Assembly (NCBI RefSeq): GCF_014646335.1
Contig: NZ_BMNG01000012.1
Location: forward strand, 330,809 to 394,808
Origin: Streptomyces lasiicapitis
GTDB taxonomy: Bacteria > Actinomycetota > Actinomycetes > Streptomycetales > Streptomycetaceae
DNA length: 64,000 nucleotides
Direction: 5' to 3'
Part shown: positions 17,303 to 25,321 of the stretch, one piece after another
Layout of the letters: each line of letters opens with the position of its first letter
How positions within the stretch are numbered: position 1 is the first letter of the stretch
The notes under the pieces: model-generated
The model's database searches: none
Told to the model about the DNA's origin: nothing
The model's input: the letters and a program-made list of their open reading frames with translations, nothing else
Program-made: the position numbers and the translations under genes

Positions 17303-18364
17303 TTACGCCAGACCGGCGCGCTCCAGGGCCTCGGTGCCCGCCCGCAGCGACGCGAGCCGGTCCTCCAGCGTGAAGCCCGCGGGCGCCAGCGTGAGCGTGG
17401 TGACACCGGCCTGTGCGTACGCCCGCATGCGGTCCGCGATGCGGTCGACGGAGCCGAGCAGCGTGGTGGAGTCGATCAGGGAGCGCGGTACGGCGGCGGC
17501 CGCGCCGTTCTTGTCGCCGGACAGGTACTTGTCCTGGATCTCGGCGGCCTCCTTCTCGTACCCCATGCGCCGCGCGAGCTGGTTGTAGAAGTTCTGCTTC
17601 CGGCTGCCCATGCCGCCGACGTACAGCGCCGTATAAGGCCGGAACATGTCGGCCAGCGCGCCGATGGCGTCGTCCCCGTCCTCGCCGAGGGCGAGCGGCA
17701 GGGTCGGCACGACGTCGAAGCCCTCCATGGTCTTGCCGGCCTTCTCGCGCCCGGCGCGCAGGTGGCGCAGCGCGGTCTCCTCCAGGTGCTCGGCGGCCGG
17801 GAAGATCAGCAGCGCGCCGTCGGCGATCTCGCCGGTCTGCTCCAGGTTCTTCGGCCCGATCGCGGCGATGTACAGCGGGATGTGCTCGCGCTGCGGGTGC
17901 ACGGTCAGCTTGAGCGGCTTGCCGGGACCGCCCGGCAGCGGCAGCGTCCAGTGCTCGCCGTCGTGGCTCAGGCGCTCGCGGGTCATGGCCTTACGTACGA
18001 TCTCGACGTACTCGCGGGTGCGCGCCAGCGGCTTGTCGAACTTGACGCCGTACCAGCCCTCGGAGACCTGCGGCCCGGAGACGCCGAGGCCGAGCCGGAA
18101 GCGCCCGCCGGACAGCGAGTCGAGGGTGGCCGCGGTCATCGCGGTCATCGCGGGCTGGCGCGCGGGGATCTGGAAGATCGCCGAGCCGATGTCGATGCGC
18201 TCGGTTTGGGACGCCACCCACGCGAGCACCGTGGCCGCGTCCGAGCCGTAGGCCTCGGCCGCCCAGCACACCGCGTAGCCCAGCTTGTCGGCCTCCTTCG
18301 CGACGGCGAGATTGTCCGCGTCCATCCCCGCGCCCCAGTAGCCGAGGTTGATCCCGAGCTGCAT
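17303..18364 (-). CDS. LLM class F420-dependent oxidoreductase
   Basis: Luciferase-like TIM-barrel oxidoreductase of 353 residues, in the group annotated as F420-dependent. The N-terminus MQLGINLGYWGAGMDADN, the segment VCWAAEAYGSDAATVLAWVA (about 32-51), DIGSAIFQIPARQPA (about 57-71) and LDSLSGGRFRLGLGVSGPQV (about 81-100) are characteristic. LYIAAIGPKNLE (about 175-186) corresponds to the family's substrate-side strand. It would transfer a hydride from reduced F420 to an unknown substrate in the cytosol. It is monocistronic, divergent from the aldo/keto reductase. It is not closely similar to the other LLM protein in the window (1614-2672), so the two are not a recent duplication. Confidence 0.88.
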   Translation of the reverse strand: MQLGINLGYWGAGMDADNLAVAKEADKLGYAVCWAAEAYGSDAATVLAWVASQTERIDIGSAIFQIPARQPAMTAMTAATLDSLSGGRFRLGLGVSGPQVSEGWYGVKFDKPLARTREYVEIVRKAMTRERLSHDGEHWTLPLPGGPGKPLKLTVHPQREHIPLYIAAIGPKNLEQTGEIADGALLIFPAAEHLEETALRHLRAGREKAGKTMEGFDVVPTLPLALGEDGDDAIGALADMFRPYTALYVGGMGSRKQNFYNQLARRMGYEKEAAEIQDKYLSGDKNGAAAAVPRSLIDSTTLLGSVDRIADRMRAYAQAGVTTLTLAPAGFTLEDRLASLRAGTEALERAGLA

Positions 18365-18610
18365 GGCCGAATCCCCTTACCCATGAGTAACGTGCCTGTG
18401 CCCGGACTGTAGCGCGCGGGTGCGCGATCCGTCAGGCGCGGGCGGCGGGCCGGGCGGGGGCGGGGCGCGGGGCAGGTGTGGGGGCAGGCGTGTGGGGCAG
18501 GTGTGTCGGCCCGGGGGCCGACTCCCCGTGGGGGTCGGTGAGTTGTCCACAGTCCCTGCTTTGTCCACACGCGCACCCAGCGCTCAGGCGTGGCCAGTAA
18601 TCTCGCGGCC

Positions 18611-19591
18611 ATGGAGCAGAGGCATCTCGGCCGAACAGGTCTGCGTGTGTCCCGGATCGGACTCGGCACCCTCACATGGGGACACATGGACGAGAACGAC
18701 GCCGCCGACCTGGTGAAGGTCTTCTGGGAGGCGGGCGGCACCCTCGTGGACACGGCCGATGTGTACGGCGACGGGGAGGCCGAGTATCTCCTCGGCCGGC
18801 TGGTCGAGCGGCTCGTGCCGCGGCGCGATCTGGTCATCGCGACGAAGGCGGGCAGCGTGCCCGACCCCTACCGCCGCTTCGACGGCTCGCGCGGTCATCT
18901 GCTCTCCGCCCTCGACGCCTCGCTGGCCCGTCTCGGCACGGACCATGTGGACCTGTGGCAGATCCACGCCTTCGACCCCGAGACCCCTCTGGAGGAGACC
19001 CTCCAGGCCCTGGACATCGCGGTCAGCAGCGGCCGCGCGCGCTATGCGGGCGTCTCCAACTTCAGCGGCTGGCAGCTCGCCAAGGCCGCGACCTGGCAGC
19101 TCGCCGCGGTCGGCACCCGCACCCGCATCGCGAGCACACAGATGGAGTACTCCCTGCTCCAGCGCGGCATCGAGCGCGAGGTGCTGCCCGCGGCCGTCGA
19201 CCTGGGCGTCGGCCTGCTCCCGTCCTCACCTCTCGGCCGCGGCGTCCTCACCGGCAAGTACCGGCACGCGACACCCGCCGACTCGCGCGGCGCCTCCGAG
19301 CAGTTCGCGCCCTTCGTCGCCCCGTATCTCGACGACGCGGCGAGCCGTGTCGTCGACGCCGTGTCGATAGCGGCGGACGGCCTCGCGGTCACCCCCCTCC
19401 AGGTGGCCCTCGCCTGGGTGCGCGACCGTCCCGGAGTGACGGCCCCCATCATCGGCGCGCGCAACGCGCAGCAGCTCACGGCCGCGTTGTCAGTGGAGAC
19501 CCTTAGTCTTCCTGACGAGATCTGCCAGGCGCTCGACGACGTGTCAGCGCCCGTGCACCGCTACCCAGACCAGGACTGGAGCACGCTGTGA
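18611..19591 (+). CDS. Aldo/keto reductase
   Basis: NADPH-dependent reductase of the AKR superfamily, 326 residues, (beta/alpha)8 barrel. The catalytic tetrad is visible: Asp and Tyr in VDTADVYGDGEAE (about 47-59), Lys in VIATKAG (about 76-82) and His in VDLWQIHAFD (about 113-122). The cofactor segment PIIGARNAQQL lies near 283-293. The ATG at 18611 gives the usual MEQRHLGRTGLRVS start; a GTG 7 codons upstream is possible, but neither has a strong ribosome site. Its TGA overlaps the GTG of the next gene (GTGA at 19588), so it is translationally coupled to the RecD2-like protein, an odd partner for a metabolic reductase. Confidence 0.92.
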   Translation: MEQRHLGRTGLRVSRIGLGTLTWGHMDENDAADLVKVFWEAGGTLVDTADVYGDGEAEYLLGRLVERLVPRRDLVIATKAGSVPDPYRRFDGSRGHLLSALDASLARLGTDHVDLWQIHAFDPETPLEETLQALDIAVSSGRARYAGVSNFSGWQLAKAATWQLAAVGTRTRIASTQMEYSLLQRGIEREVLPAAVDLGVGLLPSSPLGRGVLTGKYRHATPADSRGASEQFAPFVAPYLDDAASRVVDAVSIAADGLAVTPLQVALAWVRDRPGVTAPIIGARNAQQLTAALSVETLSLPDEICQALDDVSAPVHRYPDQDWSTL

Positions 19592-22464
19592 GTACGGAGT
19601 CCGCTGCCGCGGAGGTCGCCGAGCCCGGGGCCCCGGAGGCCGACACGGGGCCCGCCGCCGACGACGCGCCGGGGGCCACGACCACCCGGACCGACCGGGA
19701 CGCATCGGGAGCAGGGGCCGGGGGCGACTCGGAGGCCGCTCCGCGCGGGGACGGGGCCCGGGGTGAGGCCGACGCGGTGGACGACGGAGACGGCGAGGCC
19801 GCCGTGGGGCAGGGCTCGCCTGAGGCAACCGGCGGTACTGCGTCCGACGCGGACGATGCCGAGACCTCGGGGGGCGGCGAAGCCGACGCGGGCGTGGACG
19901 ACACCGAGGGCCCAGGGCGGGGCGGAGCCGGGGAGACCGGTGTCGCGGTCGGTGCGGACGCGGGCGGCGCCGAGATTCCCGTGCAGGCAGGGACGGGGAC
20001 GACAGACACCGTGACCGCTGGAGATGCGGGAGACGCGGGAGACGCGGGAGACGCCGAGAGCGCAGGGCAGGTCGGGGCCGACACTGCCGGTGTGGACGGT
20101 GGTGCGGACAAGCCGGGCGGCGACGCTGCCGGTGCGGACGGTGGTGCGGGCGACGCGGACAGTGGTCCCTCCGAGGCCGAGGCCGAGCTTGCTGCGCAGC
20201 GGGAGTTGCGGGCGCGGATCGAGGAGCGCAAGGCCGCCAAGAGTGGGCCCTTGGACGCCGGTGCGAAGCTTCAGGGGACCGCGGCCGACCTGCTGGCGGC
20301 GGTGCGGGCCGTGGAGAGCGGGGAGAAGCCCGTCGCCTCCGCGTTCCGCGGGGTGGAGCCGGTCGCGCCGCGCAGGCCCGCGCCCGTCGCCGAGCCGGTG
20401 CGGCGGCCGGTGTCCGAGGCCCCGGCCGGTCCGGCCGAGCCCGCGCCGGAGACCACCGAGGCCGTGGCGGCCGTGCTGGCCGAAGGCGGTGCGCCCGCCG
20501 CGCTCGCGGCCCGCGCCGCGGCCGCGCTGGGCGAGGGCGCGGACGACCGACTACGGGCCGACCCCTGGCAGTTGCTGCGCGTCGCGGGAGTGCGACCCGA
20601 GCAGGCCGACGGGTTCGCGCGGGCGCTGCTCGGCCCGGACTGCGGTCCCGGGGACGAGCGCCGGGGCAGTGCCCTGACCGTATGGCTCCTGGAACAGGCC
20701 GCGCTCGCCGGGCACACGGCGCTCGAATCGGCGGGGCTCACCGCGGCGCTCGGTCAGCGTGGCGTGCCGGACCCGGACGAGGCGGTGCACGCCGCCGTCG
20801 CGGAGGGCGATGTGCTGGTCTTCCAGGACGCGCTGGACGACGTTCCGGGGGCCGCCCCGGCGCCGCCCGCCACGACCGGCGAGGGTGCCGAGGACGACCC
20901 GGACGCCCCGGAGGCAGCTGTTCCGGTCCGTGTCCTTGTCGGCCTGGAGCAGTACGCCCTCGCGGAGGAGAGCCTGGCCGACGGCCTGGCCCGGGTCATC
21001 AACTCCCTGCCGAAGGACGGGCAGGAGGACGGTTCGGTCCCGTCGGCCGCCGACTGGGACGCCGCGGCGAGCCGCGCCGCGGGCTCCGCCGCCGACCTGA
21101 TCCGCGCCGTGGCCGGCAACGGCCTCGTGCTGCACACGGGCGGCGAGGCGGCCCGCGCCGAACCCGCCGCGCTGGTGGCGGCGGCGCGTGCGCTGGGACT
21201 TCGGGTGTGCATGGCGACGCACAGCGCGGACGGGCAGCGGAGGCTGGCGGGACGCCTGGGCGGGGACGCCGACGGTGCGGCGGCCGCCCCCGGGGTTGCC
21301 GCTGGCCAGGGTGGCGCCGGCCCGGACACCCGAGCGGCCGGGCACGCGGGCCGCGGCGACTCCGCCGGACAGGCCGGGCGGCCGGGCAACGGTGCCGACG
21401 GTGGCGGTGGTGACGACACCCACCAGGCAGCCACCGCCGGTGGACCCGCCGAGGACGGTCCTGCCAACGGGACCTTCACCCAGGCAGGGCAGGCCCCCGG
21501 TGACACGGCCGTCGCCGTGACCGTGGCAGGCCTGCTGTCCGGGCGCCAAGGTCCGGGGCGCGACACGGACGGCGCGCTCGCCGTCGACCTGCTCGTCGTC
21601 CTCGACGCTTCGCAGCTCGACCTGGAGAGCGCCGCGATGCTCGTCGAGTCGTTGCCGGACGGCGCCCGGCTGGTGCTCAGCGGGGACCCCGGAGTGCTGT
21701 GGTCGGCGGGCCCCGGCCGGGTCTTCGCGGATCTGCTCGCGGCCCGCTGCTGCCCGCAGGTCGTCTCGCGTACGCCGGATCCGGGTCCGATCGGTGAGCT
21801 GGTCTCCGGAATCGGCATCGGCGAGCTGACCCAGGTCGAGGCGCCGGGCAAGGAGGTCGTGATCGTCCCGGTGCGGGACGCGGCCGACGCGATCCACCGC
21901 ACGGTGCAGCTCGTCGCCGACTCGGTGCCCCGCGCCATCGGCGTGCCCGCCGACCAGACCCAGGTCATCACGCCCGGCCACGGCGGCGCGGCCGGCACAC
22001 GCGTGCTGAACGCGGCGCTGAAGGAGCGGCTGAACCCGGGCCCGGGCCGGTTCGGCGGCTTCGACCCCGGCGACCGTGTCGCGTACGCCCAGGTGCCGGG
22101 CCGCACGGCGCTCGGCCGGGTCGTCGGCGCCGACGCGCAGGGCCTGCGCCTGGAGTGCGAGGGCGCCCCGGTGGTCGTACCGAAGGAGCGGGTGGAGCAG
22201 ACCGTGCGGCATGCCTGGGCGGTCACGGCGCACCAGGCCGCGGGGCACCGCTGGCCCGCGGCGGTGGTGGTGCTGCCCGGCGACGCGGCGGCCGCCCTGA
22301 CCAGGCCCTGGGTCTACACCGCGTTCAGCCGCGCCGAGCGCCACCTGTCCGTCGTCCAGGGCGTCGCCCAGTCCCTGCCCCAGGCGGTGGCCGAACGCCC
22401 CGCAAAGGAGCGCACGACGCGCCTGCGCACACTGCTGCGCCCGCAGCCGCAGGAAGCGGGCTAA
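19588..22464 (+). CDS. RecD2-like helix-hairpin-helix protein with degenerate helicase motifs
   Basis: 958 residues. Residues 1-200 are low-complexity and acidic (Gly/Ala/Asp, repeated GDAGDAGD and ADGGAGD), probably disordered. Residues about 290-400 resemble the helix-hairpin-helix region of RecD2/TraA helicases (DPWQLLRVAGVRPEQADGFA, LEQAALAGHTALESAG). The helicase core follows, but its motifs are altered. The P-loop position near 512-523 reads VLHTGGEAARAEP, without GKT/S. The Walker B position at 671-678 reads VVLDASQLD instead of DEAS. A C-terminal 2B/UvrD-like end is kept (WAVTAHQAAGHRWP, YTAFSRAERHLSVVQG). It is therefore likely a RecD2 descendant that has lost ATPase activity, or a binding/scaffold protein. 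The GTG start overlaps the preceding stop. A second low-complexity insert lies near 570-640. Confidence 0.8.
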   Translation: MSTESAAAEVAEPGAPEADTGPAADDAPGATTTRTDRDASGAGAGGDSEAAPRGDGARGEADAVDDGDGEAAVGQGSPEATGGTASDADDAETSGGGEADAGVDDTEGPGRGGAGETGVAVGADAGGAEIPVQAGTGTTDTVTAGDAGDAGDAGDAESAGQVGADTAGVDGGADKPGGDAAGADGGAGDADSGPSEAEAELAAQRELRARIEERKAAKSGPLDAGAKLQGTAADLLAAVRAVESGEKPVASAFRGVEPVAPRRPAPVAEPVRRPVSEAPAGPAEPAPETTEAVAAVLAEGGAPAALAARAAAALGEGADDRLRADPWQLLRVAGVRPEQADGFARALLGPDCGPGDERRGSALTVWLLEQAALAGHTALESAGLTAALGQRGVPDPDEAVHAAVAEGDVLVFQDALDDVPGAAPAPPATTGEGAEDDPDAPEAAVPVRVLVGLEQYALAEESLADGLARVINSLPKDGQEDGSVPSAADWDAAASRAAGSAADLIRAVAGNGLVLHTGGEAARAEPAALVAAARALGLRVCMATHSADGQRRLAGRLGGDADGAAAAPGVAAGQGGAGPDTRAAGHAGRGDSAGQAGRPGNGADGGGGDDTHQAATAGGPAEDGPANGTFTQAGQAPGDTAVAVTVAGLLSGRQGPGRDTDGALAVDLLVVLDASQLDLESAAMLVESLPDGARLVLSGDPGVLWSAGPGRVFADLLAARCCPQVVSRTPDPGPIGELVSGIGIGELTQVEAPGKEVVIVPVRDAADAIHRTVQLVADSVPRAIGVPADQTQVITPGHGGAAGTRVLNAALKERLNPGPGRFGGFDPGDRVAYAQVPGRTALGRVVGADAQGLRLECEGAPVVVPKERVEQTVRHAWAVTAHQAAGHRWPAAVVVLPGDAAAALTRPWVYTAFSRAERHLSVVQGVAQSLPQAVAERPAKERTTRLRTLLRPQPQEAG

Positions 22465-22666
22465 ATCCCGCACGGGCGCGCCCGGTCCGGCCATCGGCCA
22501 AGGACCCGCCGGGCGCGCCCGGCCCCACCTCAGCCGAAAGGCACCGGGCACCGGGCACCGGGCACTCACAGGAATACCTAGAAGCCCGCGGAAGCCCCCG
22601 GCCCCTGGCGCCCAAGCCACGCCCAGGCGCCCGCGCCGCGCCCCTCAGCGCCCCTGGAGGCCCGCC

Positions 22667-23479
22667 CTAAACGCCCGCCCCGCCCTTCCCCCGCTCGACA
22701 ACCTCCACGTCGTCCACCTCATCGAGGGACACGGCCTCATCCGGATCGAAGTCCAGGTCGGTGTCGAGATCGGCGTCCAGACCGGGGGCGGCGCCGGGAG
22801 CGAGCCCTCGGCGGGCCGCGCCCGCGAGGCCCGCCCCCTCGTCCAGTTCGTCGTCGAGCTCGTCGTCAGGCTCGTCGTCGAAGACCGCGCTGACGTCGAA
22901 GCGGCAGACCACCCGCTGGGCGTCGGGCTGGTCGAAGGGGGACTCCAGCCACTCGCCGGGCTCCGCGGGCTCGCCCGCCGCGGTGACCCACAGCGTGGAG
23001 TCGCCCTCCTCCAGGCCGAACTCCTTGTGCCGAGAGGCGATCTCGTCCGGTTCGAACTCGCCGAAGAGCAGTCCGAGCGCACCCGGCACCCTCCCCGCGA
23101 GACGATCCGACTCGGCCGCGTCGTCGTCCTCCGCGGCCTCGACCCGCGCCGCCTGGGCCAGCAGTCGCTGCGGCTCCACGACGGCGTAGTCGCGCCGGAT
23201 CAGCACGCTCAGGGCGCTCGGCTCCGCGGGCCCCTGGTACGGCGGCAACGCCTCCTCCGCCCCGGGGATCTCGAAGGGTGTGACCTCGTCATAGCGGTCG
23301 TAGAGCAGCTCGTCGTACGCCTCGGCGGCGGCGGCCAGCTCGTTGAACGCCTCGTAGACATCGGGATCGTCCTCGCCCGACCTGCGTTCGACCGCCGCAA
23401 GGTGGCGGTCGAGCGCGGTCTTGACCGCCTCGGCGGCGGCGCGTACCTCGGCAGCGGTGGGCTGCGCAGCATCAGACAT
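22667..23479 (-). CDS. Conserved hypothetical protein, acidic
   Basis: 270 residues, function not recognised. The N-terminal 100 residues are helical (AEAVKTALDRHLAAVE, YEAFNELAAAAEAYDELLYD). A middle region RRDYAVVEPQRLLAQAARVE, then EFEPDEIASRHKEFGLEEGD and CRFDVSAVFDD, looks globular. The C-terminal 60 residues are strongly acidic (DDELDDELDEG, DLDFDPDEA) and probably disordered. The ATG at 23479 was chosen because the upstream extension would run across the promoter and start of the divergent DUF5703 gene. Related proteins occur at this position in other streptomycetes, next to DUF5703 and chpC. Confidence 0.75.
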   Translation of the reverse strand: MSDAAQPTAAEVRAAAEAVKTALDRHLAAVERRSGEDDPDVYEAFNELAAAAEAYDELLYDRYDEVTPFEIPGAEEALPPYQGPAEPSALSVLIRRDYAVVEPQRLLAQAARVEAAEDDDAAESDRLAGRVPGALGLLFGEFEPDEIASRHKEFGLEEGDSTLWVTAAGEPAEPGEWLESPFDQPDAQRVVCRFDVSAVFDDEPDDELDDELDEGAGLAGAARRGLAPGAAPGLDADLDTDLDFDPDEAVSLDEVDDVEVVERGKGGAGV

Positions 23480-23526
23480 AGTGCAGACGCTATCCGTACC
23501 GGGCCGGTGCCCGCACAATAGATGCG

Positions 23527-23715
23527 ATGCCGGAATACGAATTTGTCGACGTGTACGTTCCGCGCGGGGTGTCCCGCAAGGAAGCCACACGTCTGCTGAC
23601 CGACCACGCGGAGTACGGACACTGGGAGTTGGATCGCCTCAGTCTGCGCGCCGACGGCAGTCGGCGGGTGCGGCTGAGACGGCGCATCATCCGCCAGATA
23701 CGGGCCACTTGGTGA
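23527..23715 (+). CDS. DUF5703 family small protein
   Basis: 62-residue protein with the DUF5703 pattern: EYEFVDVYVPRGVSRKEATR, then TDHAEYGHWELDRLSL and a basic end RRVRLRRRIIRQIRATW. The composition suggests a small nucleic-acid- or acidic-partner-binding protein, but the function is unknown. It is divergent from the acidic hypothetical protein with a 47-bp gap, so the two share a control region. A very strong palindromic terminator follows. Confidence 0.85.
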   Translation: MPEYEFVDVYVPRGVSRKEATRLLTDHAEYGHWELDRLSLRADGSRRVRLRRRIIRQIRATW

Positions 23716-23772
23716 CGGGCGGACGACGCGAAGAGCAGTAGCGCAGGTAAGCAGGTAACAGGAACACGGCCA

Positions 23773-23812
23773 AAACGGAGCGGGCCCCGCGATCGCGGGG
23801 CCCGCTCCGTTT
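23773..23812. terminator. 40-bp perfect palindrome, bidirectional terminator
   Basis: A 20-bp arm AAACGGAGCGGGCCCCGCGA is followed directly by its exact reverse complement. It gives a long stem with A-rich and T-rich outer ends, so it can act in both directions between DUF5703 (+) and chpC (-). Confidence 0.85.
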
Positions 23813-23867
23813 ACAGCCGGTGCCGAGGGACGCTACAGCCGGTGTTCAGGCGCGTTGCGGCCGGTGT

Positions 23868-24704
23868 TCAGGCGCGCGTCCTGCGGTACAGCACGGTGCC
23901 CGCGAGCAGCATGCCCGCGCCCGTCGACAGCGCGACGCCGAGGGGCAGCGAGCCGCCGGTCTGCGCGAGCCGCTCCTTGCCCTCGGGCGGCGTGATCATG
24001 TGCGCCTCGGGCACGTTCGGCCCGGACGGAACCTCCCGCTCGTGCTGCACGGACTCGACCGGCTGCCCCGGCTTGCCGGGCGACTGGGGCTTGCCGTGAC
24101 TGCCGGGCTCCTGCTGACCACCGGGGTGGTGCGGCTTGCCGGGGTGGTCCGGCTTGCCCGGGTGGTCCGGCTTACCCGGGTGGTCGGGCTTGCCGGGGTG
24201 ATCCGGCTTACCCGGGTGGTGCGGCTTCCCACCGGTGCTGGGCCCGGATTCGTTGGCGCACTCGTTGCCGACGGCCGCGTTGCCCGCGCCGCCGAGGTTG
24301 ACGCTGTTGCCGCAGACGTTCACGGGCACGTCCACCGGTAGCTGCACGTGGTTGCCCGAGCCCACGCCGGGCGAGTGACTCGCGCCGCCGTCGGCCGTGG
24401 CGCCGCCGCCGGAGGGCTTGCCTCCGTAGCCGTCGTCGCCGTAGCCGCCGCCGTGCTTCTTGGAGGTGTTGGCGCAGTTGTTGCCCGCCGCGGGGTTGAG
24501 CGCCCCGACGACATTCACGGTGTTGCCGCAGACATTGACCGGTACGTCCACGGGAAGCTGGACGGAATTGCCCGACAGTACGCCGGGGGAATCCGAACTG
24601 CCGCCCCGGGCATCCGAGTCGGCGTGGGCGTAGCCACCTGAGACCGCGAGTACGCCGGTGGCCGCCGCCACGGTGATCAGGCCTTTGCGAGTTACCTGTC
24701 GCAT
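23868..24704 (-). CDS. chpC: Long chaplin with LAXTG sortase signal, ChpC type
   Basis: Cell-wall-anchored amyloid-forming surface protein of aerial hyphae, 278 residues. An N-terminal signal peptide (RKGLITVAAATGVLAVSGG to AHA, about 1-27) is followed by chaplin domain 1 (SPGVLSGNSVQLPVDVPVNV, then CGNTVNV ... NNCAN). A Gly-rich linker and chaplin domain 2 (SPGVGSGNHVQLPVDVPVNV, CGNSVNL ... NECAN) come next. A Pro/Gly/His/Lys linker of HPGKPD repeats precedes the class-E sortase motif LAQTG, a hydrophobic helix and an RRTRA tail. Each chaplin domain keeps its two cysteines. The ATG at 24704 puts the signal peptide at the N-terminus. Paired with chpH, as in S. coelicolor SCO1674/SCO1675. Expression is expected in aerial growth. 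Confidence 0.93.
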   Translation of the reverse strand: MRQVTRKGLITVAAATGVLAVSGGYAHADSDARGGSSDSPGVLSGNSVQLPVDVPVNVCGNTVNVVGALNPAAGNNCANTSKKHGGGYGDDGYGGKPSGGGATADGGASHSPGVGSGNHVQLPVDVPVNVCGNSVNLGGAGNAAVGNECANESGPSTGGKPHHPGKPDHPGKPDHPGKPDHPGKPDHPGKPHHPGGQQEPGSHGKPQSPGKPGQPVESVQHEREVPSGPNVPEAHMITPPEGKERLAQTGGSLPLGVALSTGAGMLLAGTVLYRRTRA

Positions 24705-24765
24705 AGGTTGTTCCTGCCTTGCCTTCCGGAAATGCGCACGGGCCCATTGCGCCGCGCGCCCAATG

Positions 24766-24810
24766 CCCGTCGGCCCCGGAGCGCATGGCACGCACTCCGG
24801 GGCCGACGGG
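24766..24810 (-). terminator. Terminator after chpH
   Basis: 16-bp perfect stem CCCGTCGGCCCCGGAG / CTCCGGGGCCGACGGG with a 13-nt loop, downstream of chpH on the minus strand and upstream of chpC. The two chaplin genes are therefore probably transcribed separately. Confidence 0.8.
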
Positions 24811-24860
24811 TTTCAGACCCTCATGGGGTGAGGCCCCTTACGGGGTGAGGCACAGGGGCG

Positions 24861-25094
24861 TCACTTGTTGACGCAGTAGTTCCCGAAAGCGGGGTTCAGG
24901 ACCCCGATCACGGAGATCGTGTTGCCGCACGCGTTCACCGGCACGTGCACGGGAACCTGAACGACGTTGCCCGAAACGACACCCGGGGAGTGCACGGCGG
25001 CACCCTGCGCACCGGAGTCGGCGGCGGCGACGCCCGCACCCGCGAGCACCAGGCCACCAGTGGCTACCGCCGCAGCGACGACCTTCTTGATCAT
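24861..25094 (-). CDS. chpH: Short chaplin ChpH
   Basis: Secreted amyloidogenic surfactant protein of 77 residues, which assembles on aerial hyphae and spores. The signal peptide IKKVVAAAVATGGLVLAGAG is cleaved near AAA-DSG. The mature chaplin domain of about 50 residues has the canonical SPGVVSGNVVQVPVHVPVNA, then CGNTISVIGVLNPAFGNYC, with the conserved cysteine pair and no wall anchor. An excellent ribosome site (AGGAGG, 5-6 bp from ATG) fits high expression. A sigma-BldN-like promoter lies upstream. ChpH is one of the short chaplins conserved in most Streptomyces. Confidence 0.95.
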   Translation of the reverse strand: MIKKVVAAAVATGGLVLAGAGVAAADSGAQGAAVHSPGVVSGNVVQVPVHVPVNACGNTISVIGVLNPAFGNYCVNK

Positions 25095-25142
25095 TATTCC
25101 TCCTAGTTGGAAATGCGGTCCCAGCCGCGGACCGCACCACCT

Positions 25143-25170
25143 GTAACGAGGGGGAATCGTGGGGGCTACG
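25143..25170 (-). promoter_or_regulatory. Candidate sigma-BldN promoter of chpH
   Basis: On the minus strand, CGTAGC (25170-25165), 16 bp, then CGTTAC (25148-25143), about 50 bp before the chpH start. The sigma-BldN consensus as I recall it is CGTAAC-N16-CGTTGT, so this gives 5/6 and 4/6 matches at the right spacing. Chaplin genes are known BldN targets; the assignment to this site is inference. Confidence 0.45.
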
Positions 25171-25321
25171 TGAACATGCTTACTTTCACTCTTTTCGGTC
25201 AGTTACGCACGCGCAGCCGATTATTGGAGTTTCGTTTCGGCACGCGCCCGCGCGTTTCGGCGACCGTATACGCACCGAAATCACGCCGAATGCACTGAAC
25301 GCGCCTTCGCGCGCCCTCCGT

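Noticed and set aside
17303..18364. Duplication between the two LLM oxidoreductases (1614 and 17303)
   Set aside because: They share only superfamily motifs and differ in subgroup signatures, so no recent duplication is supported.
16352..18412. 686-codon plus-strand frame across the ferritin-like and LLM genes
   Set aside because: It spans two convincing minus-strand genes and their gap; translated composition is typical of antisense frames.
20551..22620. Minus-strand frame of 689 codons over the RecD2-like gene
   Set aside because: No recognisable motif; the plus-strand frame has HHH and helicase-like segments and is coupled to the reductase.
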